From contig OZ176051.1 of the NCBI GenBank assembly GCA_964247055.1, positions 12,214,001 to 12,278,000 on the forward strand: 64,000 nucleotides of DNA. The letters run 5' to 3'. Of the stretch, positions 10,211 through 25,000 are shown piece after piece. Below the pieces are notes generated by a model, which saw nothing but the letters and a program-made list of their open reading frames with translations, had not been told where the DNA came from and ran no database searches. Source of the stretch: Paragordius varius (taxonomy: Eukaryota > Nematomorpha). Numbering within the stretch: the first letter of the stretch is position 1; each line of letters opens with the position of its first letter. A program made the position numbers and the translations under genes.

Positions 10211-12877
10211 AACTCAAATATTTAAAAATAACACATGCCCATATTTGTGTAACAAATAATGCAACATATGCATTATGTTTAAAAATATATTTTTATATGC
10301 AATGCGTCCAAATTTGGGGAGTATAAAAAATAAGATTCGTATTTCGTAAATAATAAATAAAAATAATAATAAATTTGAGTCTTTAATAAATTAGTATACC
10401 CCCATCATATATATATATATATATATACAAACAGAATTATTATGGTGATATGATTTTGCTATTGCTGATTTAAGAAATTATTTTCCATAATTGTAAATGC
10501 TTTCTCTATATTAGAAAATGGCAAAAAACACTTATTTTTGAATAATTTTTTTTGGCGACATTTACTCCATAAATCAATGAAAATATATCAAAACTACATA
10601 AAAAAAACATAACTATATTTTAAAAAATCCAAAATTATATGTGGGCTCCAAAAGTCCCAAATTTTAGCTTTGGAATTTAAAAAGTAAGCGATGCCATGAT
10701 TGCGCGATAAAAATTTTATATATCCTAAATTTTGACATGAATAATATATTTTTAAAAATGTAAAATTTGTTTATAAATTTAATTGATAGGAAAATTTTCG
10801 TACGTACCCACACTATTATAAGGAATTGTAGTAACGGTTATTTCTCACTCTTTGAAGAAAGAAGATATATTATATATAGTGATTTTGCTGTGTATTTACC
10901 AGAGGAATTCTCACCAGATAAGTCAATTGTATAAAAAAATTTATTAGTGTTATAAAGAAAATCAATGGACGCCAAATAACCCCTTTATTTGTTATAAACC
11001 ATTAATTATCCCCTAATTTTAATGTAATGAATGAAATGGCCCCAGAGTTTTTAGAATATCCCATAATATTCTGCACAAAATCAAAGGGTTATTACATGAT
11101 TTGAAATATATACTATGGTTGTATATCATAATTTTCTGTGAGATTTGAATTGTAATATTTTTATATTTTTTAGTAATATGAAATTTTATATTCTTTGTTA
11201 CTCGCAATTTTATTGTTATAATGATTATATACATCTAAAATTAGTATTTATAAAGCACAAAAAATTGAATAAAGATTATTTCACGTTTCTTATATTTTCT
11301 TTTCATTTAAATTAAGGGTTTAAATTCTGTTGAAATATAAATTTTATAATGGCTTTCATTATGTTAATTACATTACACAGGGCACAAATCGAGGGCATTA
11401 TCATGATTTAAATATATTCTAATATTCTTTTGGTTTTGGGTTTACGAGTCTTGTATCTTTTAATGAAGATCAAAAAATCGCATAATCAGCACAAACTTGT
11501 TGGAAAGCTAATGTCAATCCAGAATTATCAATTATATTCCAGTACGATAACTGCTCGATTACAAAAAATTGACTTAAAATATGCATTTTATTGCCTAAAA
11601 TTTAATTCTCAAATATAATATTTTGTATTATTTTAAAAACGGTGCATACAAAATGAAAAACAAATATATTCGAAATTAAGAATTATTATTACAGATTTCT
11701 ATTGCAATTCGTTCACATAAGTTGTTGAAGTTTGTAAAATAGATTTTTTGCTAATCTTTCATATAAGACATAATTTTCAGCCAAAATTGCTTTTATATAT
11801 AAAGTGTTTTAATTTTATAACTTTGAAATCTTAAACATGCATTAAAAAAATTTGCGAAAAAATTTTTTTCTATAGGTTTTTAAAAATAACTTTTGTTCAT
11901 AATCTAACATGTTTATGCGCAAACCAACCCATTTTAGAGAGGGGTCCAAAAGTATGAAACTTTCGGCTTATCTAAAATTTAAATAAATATAGCTTTATAA
12001 TAAATAGATTTTGGGAAAGGTTCTACTTCTCCCAAAACTTATATAAAATAGTTGCCACTTGCGATATAACATTAGTATAAGTATAATATTTCTTAGATGA
12101 CTATTGAATGTTAATCAAAAGCACCTTCCTTATCATAGTTTTCTCGTTGCTTTAAGATTATTTAGATATGCTAGTGTATTTATAGTCAAATAAAAAGAGA
12201 TGGACGGTTTTGGGGAATAGATGCCATATTATTACTGAGGATGAATCCCTATCCAGTTATATTATAAAAAGTGCTGGATTGAAATCTTACAAGATCCTAA
12301 AAACACATTGAACTCATATGGCCTATTTATTTTTAAAATTATTAGCTTCTAAGCTGTGTTATTTTATATGGTGACGTATTTATTGCATGGAGCATTACCA
12401 GCTTATTCAAAAATGCGCCTTATTTTTGTTGAAATGTATTTTCTCAATTAGTCGGTGGCGAAGAAATAGTATTTTTAGAAAAAAAATATTTCAAAAAATA
12501 GTTTAAAAAGCGAAAACACAGTCAAACCTTTTTTTGTGCGGTTTTTTTGGGAGTTGACCTCTATTTACTTTTTACAAAGTGAACCATGGTTTTTCGGTAA
12601 AATTTAGCCAAAAAATTAAGGGAAAACCCGATTTTTACCATTCGTAACAGCTGAAGATAAGGGATATTATAGTTTTTAGTAGAAATAAATTTGGCACATA
12701 ATTAAAAATAATTTTATATTTGATCCATTAAAAACAATGTATATATGTAACACGTTTTTAGCAGTACAGGATTTTATGATTTTTCCTATAAAAACTTTCT
12801 TTTAAGTATTTCGCACAAAAGATTTATTTACGCTAACCAATATTAACTAACTTCCTTTTTATTTTTTGGTCCTAGTT
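10211..12877. other. Intergenic, no gene seen
   Basis: AT-rich sequence between the 5' end of USE1 and the first family-G repeat. A short AT microsatellite lies at about 10,407-10,428. The small ORFs at 11,019-11,234 and 11,430-11,618 have no family features and the local base composition, and are not supported as genes. Confidence 0.5.
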
Positions 12878-13370
12878 TACCTTTTGGGGTAGTTTTATAT
12901 CCCTGAGCCCAATTTTGTAAAACTACAGTTTTGAAAGCTATTTTAGTTAAAATTTGATTATTAAATATATTCTCATGTGTGGGATTAAAAAGCTTATGTA
13001 CAGTTTTGTGACTTCTAGAGCCTGAAATTGGAACAGCTCCCAAAATGATCGAAACGAGCAGCTGACACAAAATGAAATCTATCAAATTTTTGCTGGCAAA
13101 ATGTAGCCTGAAAACTTTAAATGTGATATGCTTTTTCTAACCATAATATACATTTATTAGCTTATTGCATTAGCGAAAAAATATATATAAAAAATGGCGG
13201 CAAAAAGTTTGAGATAAGGATTATTTTACAATTTTACATTTTTTACAAGATTTTTTGCATAATGCGCCTATCTAAAAAAGTATATTGAAATTATACCAAA
13301 TTACTTTCTGAGATATTCAAATTACAAAATATTTTAGATAAACTACCCCAAAAGGTAATAGAGTGTTAAT
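12878..13370 (+). repeat. Family-G MITE-like repeat, copy a
   Basis: A dispersed repeat of about 490 bp with inverted ends (ACCTTTTGGGGTAGTTT at left, AAACTACCCCAAAAGGT at right). Inside, in order: a CAGCTG-containing patch, CCATAATATACATTTAT, an AAATGGCGGC block and GCATAATGCGCCTA. This is the clearest copy of the family and defines its order. No coding capacity is seen. The palindromic ends suggest a non-autonomous DNA transposon. Confidence 0.75.
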
Positions 13371-16021
13371 ATAATCTGAATTTACATAATTTTGTTGTTT
13401 TTTTGTCTGGTCAGTGTATCGTCAAAAAGGAGATTTTATGCACAAATTTAAAGGCCTAATTCTAAAAACATATAAATAACGGTGTCTAAATGCTTGATTA
13501 TTTAGATTAAATTGTTTTTAAAACATTTAATTGTGCCTAAACCGGATAGATAATCAAAACAATTTTTTAACCAATCATTAGCTTTTATTTAATATATAAT
13601 AAAATCATAATTTGACATGATCTATGTTGTGTTGTTTAACTTAAATTTTTTATCTGTATTATTATTTTATTTTAAGATAATATGACCCTGAGATTATTTA
13701 CTTATTACTTCAATTAACGAATTTGATGATAAATGGTATAAAATTAGGCTTAAACGCTCATCGTGAGTAATAAAAAAAGGGCCCTCTCTAAATTACCAAT
13801 CATAAAATATTTTTATCAGCTATCTATACAAGGATGAATATTCGTAAATTCATAATCTTTTTGGGATTAATGGTGATTATGTTGATATTCAAATCGGAAT
13901 CTTAAAGTATAGGTATAATTGACCAAAAATTATTATTTTACACGTTACAATGTCTTTGTTCGTTTTTGACAATTATTATTGAAATATTTTAAACCATATA
14001 TTTGTTTATCTTGTACTATATAGAAAAACGATCCATTACCAAAAGTTGGATAATCCGAATAAAAATCAATAACAATGGAGTTGTTGAAATTACGCTTTAG
14101 ACCCGCATCACCAAATTAATGAGTGAAATAAATCCATTTTACATATTATGATAATTAACAAATGATTTAGTGAAAAAAAGCATACTCTGCTTGATAATAT
14201 ATTTTTTTGCATTATGTAAAGCGTGTATTATAGTGGTTTGTAGCCTAGAAGAAACGATAGAAAGCCTTATTATCCAAAGTTAAATTACCGTTTCCACGAG
14301 ATCTCTTACCAGAAACTGTTAACTGGTAAAATTAAATTTTAACCAAAGGTGTTTAAAATGACTTTTTTATGTCATACTTAATCTAGAATATTTTTTATGT
14401 TTATTCTCTGTTGCTTTTATTACAAAAAAGTAGACAATTTTGAGGGCCAAAAATGCTGGGAGCCATGTCGAAAAAAAGAATATCATTGCTTTTTAGATGT
14501 ATATAAGATTATTTTGATCAATCAACTTTCACTACAAAATTTTCGCATAATATGTGCTACTTTTAACACTTTCGATATGGAATTGGCACAAAAGTGTAAA
14601 TTTTTTTCGTAAATAACGCGTGTCCAAAAACTGTAAGAACCATGAGAATCTGATTCCACCAGAGTAAATATTATTAACAAAATATTTTTATAATTGATTG
14701 TGAACACTGTGTAAAGCCCAAAAACACTCTAATTTATCGTTTATAATATCTGTTAATTATTATCTTTCAAATAATTTTCTATTTTCGATATATCATTATA
14801 TAACGGATTTTACAACTGTTATCTTAATATTTAACTTTGGAGCATTTTTTTAGTAATTAATATTTCCTGTGATAGTATTAATCTATGATAAAAAAAATTT
14901 AGAATAGTCAAGTTGGACATTATTGCTACACAGCTGTTTATCTTTGTTCATGGCCTTACAACCTAATTTTTTTAAGGTTTGAAATCTTATGATTTATTTA
15001 TCAAAAATTTCCAATATTGATATCAGCAAAATATGTTGAATAATAGCTGTAAAACTTTTAAAATTCGTGTTGGATCTTAAACGTTGTATATTTGATTAAT
15101 AATCAAAAGAACGCTAAGGAGCTGATTATTGTTTGGATTTTTAAACCACAAATTACAAGATCATACTAACTGTGTTTAGCTAAAAATATTTATCCCAAAA
15201 CGTAAGATCCTATAACTTGATACATTAAGATGTATGATTCACTATTATACATTCTCAGTTAAATTTCTCGACTACTTATATATTTGTGATGCTAAAAAAA
15301 TATTTTAAGTTCAACTCTAAAAAGGTTTATAAAATTTTTACAATAATAAATTTGTGCCTCAGACACAATCTAATATACAATAAATATTTATATATTTCGA
15401 TCTCTTTATAAATAAGGCTGATATGCCGATATTTCAATAGTTAGGAAAAAGTATTTAGTTAAAAAGGCATTAATTAATTTTAAGCTTTCTTCACCTCGAT
15501 CTCGTATTTTTAATAAGTTAAAAGTTTATTAACCTGGTTGGTTATGCCTTAATAACATATTCCCTATCTTAAATAAAAATATTACAACGCTGGTTTTTTT
15601 CATAAACATTTAGCCTCATGAGAATTTAGATATTTGTATATAAATATTATTCACATATAATTTAGGATTTAAATATTGGACATGATTGAGATTCGGAATG
15701 TTATAATATTATAGTAAGTTTAATGCGTTGTGATATACTTGACAATAATTTAAAAATATTAATATTGTATAAATAAGTTTACTAAATTAAATGTATATCA
15801 ATTATAATGTAGTAGATTAATTTCTATAAAAGTTTGATGATGGATGATTATATTTATAATTGGATACTATATAATATTAAAAAAATAAATACTGATTTAT
15901 GGCAAAAAAGATGAGTTAGGAGTTTGTTAGTTTCTATTAAACCTAATTGAGTTTGTCATTAATATCGGTTTTGGCATATTTTTATTACTTTTAACTTTTT
16001 ATCCATTAACTTAAAATTTCC
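13371..16021. other. Intergenic, no gene seen
   Basis: AT-rich sequence downstream of Wnt7 with no supported ORF. The ORFs at 14,397-14,612 (+) and 14,522-14,707 (-) overlap on opposite strands and show no conserved motif. Confidence 0.5.
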
Positions 16022-16027
16022 TTTATT
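16022..16027 (-). terminator. Wnt7 AATAAA polyadenylation signal
   Basis: The hexamer on the minus strand starts 8 nt after the Wnt7 stop codon. If used, it gives a 3' UTR of only a few tens of bases. Confidence 0.5.
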
Positions 16028-16035
16028 GAGCCTAA

Positions 16036-19000
16036 TTATTTGCAAGCGTATTCTTCTCGTTTCTCGCTACAAGTTCTACATTCAACATAACAACACCAAT
16101 GAAATTTACAATGGCATTGCCATACTCGGTCAGTTTGAAAGGTATTGTAACCGCGGCCACAGCATAATACATCACAACTATCTTTGCCTTGGGAAGTTTT
16201 ATTACAAGATCGTCCATGAGTACCTTTTAGTATCGCAAAAATTTTTTAGTACAAAAAATGAAAATAATATTAGTATTCCTCAAGATTCGGAACGTGTATA
16301 TACCTAATGATCCAAGACTTATATCTTTTTCGCAATAATTGGGCGAGTTTTGAATGTAAACCAAGTGTCCCTTTCGTGGTTTTTTATGGATTCCTTGTAT
16401 ATGATCTGGCTGTTTAAGTTTCAAGAAAACGGGACGTTGTGTTCTATCATGCATTAAAAACAATTAATTCTACTGAGCGCATCGTATAAATGTATATTTA
16501 TATACATGGACTCAAGATTAGGATAAAAAAAGCAAATCATATTGATAACTCAAGATAATCAATTTAGTTTAATTTCATGTCGAGACATCTTATACTTTCG
16601 GTTAGGTAATGTTCAAAAGAAAAACATTCAATTATCAAAAATAAAAGATATTCTATGTTGCTGCATAATAATTTTTGGTCAAATATAAATGCTTTATTAA
16701 TAATATACCACAAACTAAATAAAATAAAAATTTTAATTTTAATGAAATTCGGCATGAGGTTATAGAGTAAACGCAAAAGAGCTGATGTCGGGTTGATAAT
16801 TTTTTTATATGTTAAAAAAGATAAAATAAATTTTTAAGGAAAGACACTGTGCATTATCTATTCTTTCTAAAGGTATTTAAAGCTTGATGTAAACATTATA
16901 AAACACCTTCAGATAATTTAATACCTTTCTTTTTATTTGTTAATGGTGAAAAATTGGTCTATATATTTGTATGTATGATTCAAATTGTAGTGATGCTAGT
17001 ATATTTATAGTCTACACTTATTTTATGATGCAAATAACGTATCTTTAGTTTATATTAGTATTCCTCATGCAAATACCCTCCTGGAATTTATATTTGTGTT
17101 GTTTGAAATAATGTAAATTGCCTTTATAGAAGATTGTATATATCAGGGGTGGCCAACGAGGTGACCGCGGTCACTTTCGTGACCGCGACAACTCAAAAAG
17201 TGACCGCCTGAAAATATTTTTTTTAAAAAATTTTTATTGATTTTATTCGGATAGTTGGCTACTTCTGAGCGAATTTAAATTTAAAATACAAAAAAATACG
17301 GTTTAAATTAAAAAAAACGTCTAAGAAAAGGGTGAAAAAAAAATTCATATGTTTTGGAGCATTTGCATAAAACTTAAAATCAGTCATTTCCTCTGAATAT
17401 ATCAAAACTTTGAGCAAAGCTTATTCATAAATCAGAAGCATAATTGTGAAGTTAGATTTGATTTGATACACCAAAAGTAGGTTTTTAAAACTTATATTTT
17501 AGAATGAGCCAAAAAAAGTTGTACAGATACAAGAAAGATTGGGAGCATAAATACTTTTTTATTATGATAAATGAAACATGCACCTGTCTAATATACAATA
17601 GTACTGTTGCTTTGCCCAAAAAGTCAAATATTGAAAGACATTATAGATCTCTGCATCCACATTACTCCAAAAACTACCCCTTACAAACTCAAGAACGCAA
17701 CATTAAAGTAAAGGAATTAAAAGAACAATTATCCGCCTCACAAAATAGCATACTTAAATACAACAAAGACTATAAAAATGCTACGATTGCTTCATTCAAG
17801 GTAGCGGAAATACTCATTCGGAACAATAAGCCATTCCAAGATGGTGAAATATTTAAAGAAGCCTTTATTAGCGCTTGTGATATTTTATTTGAAAATTTTG
17901 ATAACATAAATAATATTATGACAGCTATTAAAAGCATAAGCTTATCGAGAAATACCGTTATGCGCAGGGCTGAAGATATTAGTAATAATCTTGATGAAAT
18001 TTTACATGAAAATATTAATAACTGTATTTTTTTTCCTTGCAACTCGATGAGTCCACCGATTATGTTGGAATCGCCCAATTATGCATTTTTATTCGTATGA
18101 TATTTAGTGATTTATCTGCAAAGGAGGAATTATTTATAATACCTCTCCACGAACGAACCAGAGGGCAGGATATTTTTGATTCTTTTTATAAATTTATCAC
18201 AGATACGAAACTTCCCATCGTAAAACTCGCATCTATAACTACTGATGAAGCTCCAGCTATGATTGGCGTTAACAACAGCTTTATCGCTTTATGTAAAAAT
18301 CACAGTGCATTTCCCAAGTTCATTGATTACCATTGTATAATCCATAATCAAGTTTTATGTTCAAAAGTTTTAAAATACCATCATGTAATGAACCCCTGTT
18401 TTAAAATTGTTAACGCCATTCGAACAAAAAGCTTGTCCCGCCGCCAATTTCGAATTTTGTTAAATGAGTGCGGCGTGGAATATGGAGAACTTTTATTACA
18501 TACTGATGTAAGGTGGTTGAGTCGTGCCGCATTTTTAATTAAATTTAGGCAACTTTTACCACAAATAGAAATTTTTTTTAGAGAATTCTAAATTTTCATA
18601 CCCTGAATTGAAAGATCAAGATTGGCTGCTTGATCTTGCATTTTTATGCGATATCACGGAAAAATTGCATAAATTAAACATCCAATTACAAGGAAAAGAT
18701 AAAACAATAATAGATATGATGGGTGCTTTACAATCTTTTAAGGAAACACTAACAGTAGTAGAAACACAATTAAAAAACCGAGATTTAAAACATATTTTTA
18801 ATCTGGCAGCGGTGTCTGAAAAAATAGAGAATCTCTCTTTTGAAAAATATGCAGATGATATTGGTCTGCTTATTAATGATTTTGAAAAACGATTTTCATC
18901 TATAACTCTAAGACATCGCTATTTTTTTATCTTGCCCATTTAATAATATTAATAATGTTGAATATATTGCTCAAAAACTCAGCCACTTTCTTGGTGTACC

Positions 19001-22000
19001 AAATTTAGCAGAGTTGGAAGAGGAATTAATAAATGTTGAATGCGATATCCATCTAAAATCATTAGGATCAGATATATATAAATTTATAAATAAAGATAAA
19101 TACCCCCATATTTGGAAAACCGCTGCATTTTTCAATTCTTTTTTTGGCACATATTTATGTGAATCGGCTTTTTCAATTATGAATGCTATTAAAACTAAAC
19201 AGAGGTCACAATTAACTAATAAACATTTAGAATCATGTTTGAGAATTGCTTTGACTTCATTTGAACCTAATTTAGATAAACTTTCTGAATTTTTTCGCAG
19301 TCGGGCGTTTTAAATATTTTTTTCTTTATTAAATATGAATGTTTATCGAGTTGAAATTTCGCTTAGGAAAAAGCCGATTTACTAAAAAATATGTGGATAG
19401 AATTAAAACTGATACAATTTTAATGTACTCTTATTTATGTTCAAATTATGGTTCTAAATTGGAATGCTATTTTTTATTTCTTTTATTTCTTTTATTTTTT
19501 GTATCACAATGTATTATCCCCTGTAATTTCAAATGCATTGTTTAAATTTTTATATTGTAAAATTTCATATGATAGAAATTTAATATATAAATATTTTGAA
19601 GTGTTTTATGTTGGTTAAAAATTTAGGTAGTTAATAACCCGTTGTCTTTTAATTAAAATTATTTTTGTATTTGGTTGAGATAAAAAAACTACAATTTTAA
19701 AATGGTTTAAACAAGTCACTCTAATCTGTAAAGCAGGTATATACATCATTTAAAGTGTTGATTGAGTTTTTTGATAAATATTTCTGGGTGACCGCGAACT
19801 CTTTTTTTAACAAAAAAGCCAAAAAAAAGCTCCAAAAAAAGTGTAGCCACCCCTGGTATATATATATATATATATATCGCTCTATTTTTCGAATAAATGC
19901 ACTATCGTTTGCATACGCTAGTTAATATTAAGTTTGAGGAATACGTTGATTATATGACAATTATAAGAGCTAACGAGATTCCAGTAAGCGACCAAGCCCT
20001 CAGAACAACTCGCTTATGTCGGTCTGTTGGTTGTGGGCAAAAGTCAACGATTGTATACGAAAAAAATAAGGCACAACATGGAGCGATTAAGACAACGGGC
20101 CTAAAAAAAATTTATCCCACAAAATCGAAAAATCGATTTGATTGAGGAACGTGTTCGCAAGGCCTTCGTCATTGGTTTACGGCAACGTCAACCGGAAATC
20201 GATATACATTCGAGGCACCCCGATGCCGAGATCAACGGGCAACCCGCGCCACTAAAAACGATAATGAATCTCGCACTAGCACACGAAGCTAGGGCCGGCC
20301 CTAAAAACAATAATTATAATACCAATCATGGCAATGGTATTAATTTAAATTGATTACAACACAACAATAATATTATGGCCATGCGTTAACGACGGCCAGC
20401 AGCAGCTAACACATTCATGCAATCGTTGTAGGCGTAGCCATGAACCAAACATCTGTCCTGCCCGGAACCGCAAGCAATAAATGCGGAAAACTCAACCACT
20501 TCGCTAAAATATATAGATGAAAAAACGCTGCCATGAGTATGTTCAACCCCCAAAATTATTGAAAGTAATGCTAATGTCACCATGGACATTAAAAATGATG
20601 ATAAACAATACAGAACGAGAATTTATCGACACGGCCTATATCATGGTAATCAACTTTGAGACATGTAGTTAGTTGGTAAGCCAAACCTAAACCCATACCG
20701 CCAGTAAAAGCCTACAATAATTGTATAGTACCACTATTGGGAGTAACAACGGTTACAATGCTAATGAATGAAAACTTGGGGAATGCAGAATTTTGTGTAC
20801 TGAAAGAGTAACAATGCACTCATCTGTAGCTTGGATTGGATCACGAAATTCAACATCGACATTCCTAAAGTACAAATTAATTTTCTTAAATTTGATAACA
20901 TTGATGAAAATATTCCTAATCTATTAAAAAATAGGTTGGCAGTGTGGCGGTAAAAATTGTGTAGCATCCAACGCCTCCACCAAGGTTGTCGACTGGCGCT
21001 TCCCTTAAGAGCAAGAGAGTCGCTAAGACTGCAGAAGTTAGACATTTTGGAAGCAAATTGCAATCTTACACCGCTTACATGGATTACGCAAATCGTCGAC
21101 ATATTGAAAGCGAACGGAGAGCTGAGAATCTGTAACGACTTTAGAGTCACGATCAACAACACGGACTATACCATATCATCCCAACTTTTTATGTTGGTAA
21201 GTACGATTGATGAAAGACAAACTTTCAGTAAGATTAATCCTAAGGCGCCTAACTCCAAATGCCGATAGCTAAATAATCGCAACACCACCTAACGATTTCA
21301 ACGCACAAAGAATTTTTCCGCTATAAAAGGATGCCTTTAGGACAAACAGCACCGATAATATTTTGGCTAGTCATGGATTAGGCTATGACTGTCCCGTGGT
21401 ACTTGTGCATATTGATGATAGCTGGCAAGTCTGAACAGGAACAAAATCTAATGTTTTAAATTGGTTAGAAATGACAGGTTTTAAATCAAGAAAAGATAAA
21501 ATAAAAATTGGTGAATTTTATTAAATTATCTGGGATTTGAAATAAGTAATAAAGGTATAGTACCTTTAATAATAAAGAAAAGCAATTCATGATTTTAACC
21601 AGTGGATTAAAAATCTTTAAGTAGTTTTATAATTTTTAATATTCCATGGAAAATTTATACCCAGGCTTCGATTGCTTTTAGTTGATTATAGTTTAACAAG
21701 TAGGGACTTAAATGGAACTGGTCGGAAAAACACGGGAAAAGTTGAAAAGCAGCAAAGGAATTGTTAAGTTTACAAGTATTTTTATCACCATCCAATCTGG
21801 ATAGAAAAGTAGTAATTGAAATCGAGATGGTGGAAGGAAAACCTATTTATGGTTTCAGAAAGTGACCGCAAAACTGAATTACTTTACAATAGAAAGGGAA
21901 CTCCAGGCTATTGTTTTTGCATTAAAAATAATAACTTCGTATATGGTAGAATTAAAGTTTTGACATCACCACTGTTTAGATTGATCACTAGGGATAAAAT

Positions 22001-25000
22001 TCAGAATGCGAAAGTTAAATATGGGTTAACCGACTGAATGATTATCAATTATAATTAAGTTATCAGGCGAGTCCGAAAAATTAAACCCAATTATTTGTCA
22101 ATAAGCCCCGGGAAATGTTGATACAACTGATATGGTTTACATGGTAACGAAACATATAAGGTTTCTAAATTGTCATAGCGTTTATTTAAATCGAGATGAA
22201 ATCCGGAGAGAGACAGTTAAGGATAAAATCTTGCCAAAGTTATCAAGGCGATTACTAATCAATATTGGAGCGATTTTGAGTTGGTGGTTTATAACAGATA
22301 AGAAGAATTTGCGTCAATACGGTTAAGTTTAAACGATCGAATCATTATTCCGTAAAGTTTACAGGACGTGGTTAATTATTTGCACAGCGGTCATAATAAT
22401 TGAATGCCATGAGAGCGATGGCAGGGTATGCATGGATTTTATTGATCCATCCCATTGCTTGTAGACATTTACTGTTTATAAAACATGTAATGTTTCTGCC
22501 GATTGCCGTTCGTTAAGTTTCATTGGAACACATTCAATAGTTCTGCCTTTTATCGTTTTCGCAATAATATTTATCAGAAGAAAATCTCTTTCACTTTAAA
22601 ATGACAGAAATTTTGGTTTCATGTTCTAATCGATCGAGCATGTTGATTATATGATACTAATACTTATGAATTTTAACAGCCTTTTCCTTCTGATGAAAAA
22701 GTCATACATGCCGAAAATGTTCTTTTTCAAGCATAATTGGACTTGATTACGGATTGATAAAATAGTTAGACACTAGTTTTTGACAGTCAATTTCAAGGTG
22801 TTTCAGATGATTGAAACGTCAGTAATAAATTAATCGCCTGCCTATACTTCCAAGGTTTTCTCGAACCGGTGATGACTTATGATTACACGAAGAAAAATCG
22901 GCCAATATTGGCTCTTCAATTTTAGGAAAAACCCATTTATTGTTATACAAGGTAAAAGATTAATTATTAGATTTTAATTTAGTAAATCATTATAATAAAT
23001 TAGTTTTATTACTTAATACCTTATAACTTTTCGCCTAATAGATTTTCCCCGATTTTGATTTCAATTGGGCCAAATAATAGATAATTTTATATTGTAAATA
23101 TCGCATAATGTTTATTGTATCACTCACTATATAATAAAAATTATAGCTTTAGATCATATTTTATCAGCGAATATTTGATATTTTTTGTTTAATCAGATCT
23201 CGCAGCTATCCCAACTACTCGGGATAAACCGTAAATAGAGACTTAATTATCTATTTTAATATTAAATTTCAACAAAAAACTTTTTGAATATATAACTCAA
23301 TTTAGACTTGCGCTAAATCATATACAGATTGTTATTTTTATACATTTTATTTTTTAACTAATGTATATTGTTCACCAGTTATAAAAATATGTAAACATTG
23401 TTATACCTCAATATAATTTATCATAAATTTGTGTTGTATATTGGTTAAAAATATTTTTTACCAATATTTTCGGATTCCAATATTTAACACTAAATTACAA
23501 TTTCCTGTTCGCGGTGACATTATGGGGTAGTTTTTGAACCAGAGATTATAAACAAACTATTTTGATAGTTGTTTTGGTCAAAAATTTAATTATCAACTCT
23601 CTTCTCCTGTGGGATAAACAAATCTAAATATCTTACAGTTTTTTAACTTCTATATAGTCTCAATTCAAAGCTTTAAACGATTGGAACAAACAGCTGATAA
23701 TATCATAAAATATTAAATGCTGGTAAATTTTAATTTGAAAGCTTACCAAAGTTAATAACTTATACTTTTATACCATAATACATAGTTGTTTGCGTGTTAA
23801 ATAAATACTAAAAAATGGCGGCGAATTCGATATAAATATTTATTAAAATTTTGCATTTATTTGAAAAAAAATGTATCATGCGCCTATTAAAGAAAGCGTA
23901 AATTAAAATTTTACAATAGTAATAATAACTAAATTTTGAATCGTTGGATTATACGGCTAACTTAAAAATTATAAAGTGTTAATAGCACTTAGATCAAATA
24001 GAAAGGCTGATTATATCAAATAATTATTTTAATTTTCCCTCCAAAACTGAAAATATATTTATTTTTCATCGAACATAATATTTGCCGTAAAATTCTAAAA
24101 AAAAATTACAGGCTCAAAATCTGATATGAGCATTTTCTGACGATTTTATATTAAAAGTTATTTTGTTTAATGCGCCTAAAAAACCTTAGATGCTGATTTT
24201 AAAACTAACTTCATATCCAAACCACAATGTGTTGAAATCAATAAAAAAATTATAACCATTTTTTTTATATTTTACACCTTTGCTAATGTATAACAAGAAT
24301 ATTACCCTATAAAAGGCTCACAACAAAAAAAATGTTACTAATTCTAGTAAACGCAACATAATCCAAATAATTAGAATAATCCCGCATTGTCGACAGTATT
24401 TTCTAAAAATTTTCAATAGGAGATAATTTTTTATTAGAAACTAATTATAAATTTAAAATAGTTTTTTATGCTAATATAGACTATAAGTGACGCCTTACAT
24501 TCGAGAACAAGACAAAAATAAATGCAATTCTGATAGGAATTACGACCTTTTTATTATTTTCCTCTAAATATTAACTCTATAATGGGGCAAATATTTTTTG
24601 GTAAAATAAAACATTATAAAAACTTAAGGATCGCAAAAAATAGAAAGCTTATCAAGTTCCATCCTACAGTCGCATACAAATTTACCTTCGATCCTTAATA
24701 GGTTCAACCTGTTTAGCTTGATCGTATTTTTTCTTAAGGACATCCCCTATCCGCCGAAAAGATGGCAAAATTACCCAACAAGTTTTAAGGGTACAAGAGC
24801 CTGAAACTCCGTGACATTTGCAATCCACATCGGCATTTACCCTAAGCGTCTTTAAATAAACAAAATATAAATATTTTAGTTAATAAGGTAAATTATAATC
24901 GGTTGTTTATGTTTAAAATGATGGCAAAAATTAAATAATAAAAGACCTAATGGTAAAATAAAAAAACCTTTCTTCCCACTCGATTATTGTGCAAATTCAT

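Noticed and set aside
16032-16217. 61-codon minus ORF and overlapping plus ORF
   Set aside because: Both are other frames of the last Wnt7 exon, where the real frame carries the CCGRGYNT and HWCC motifs.
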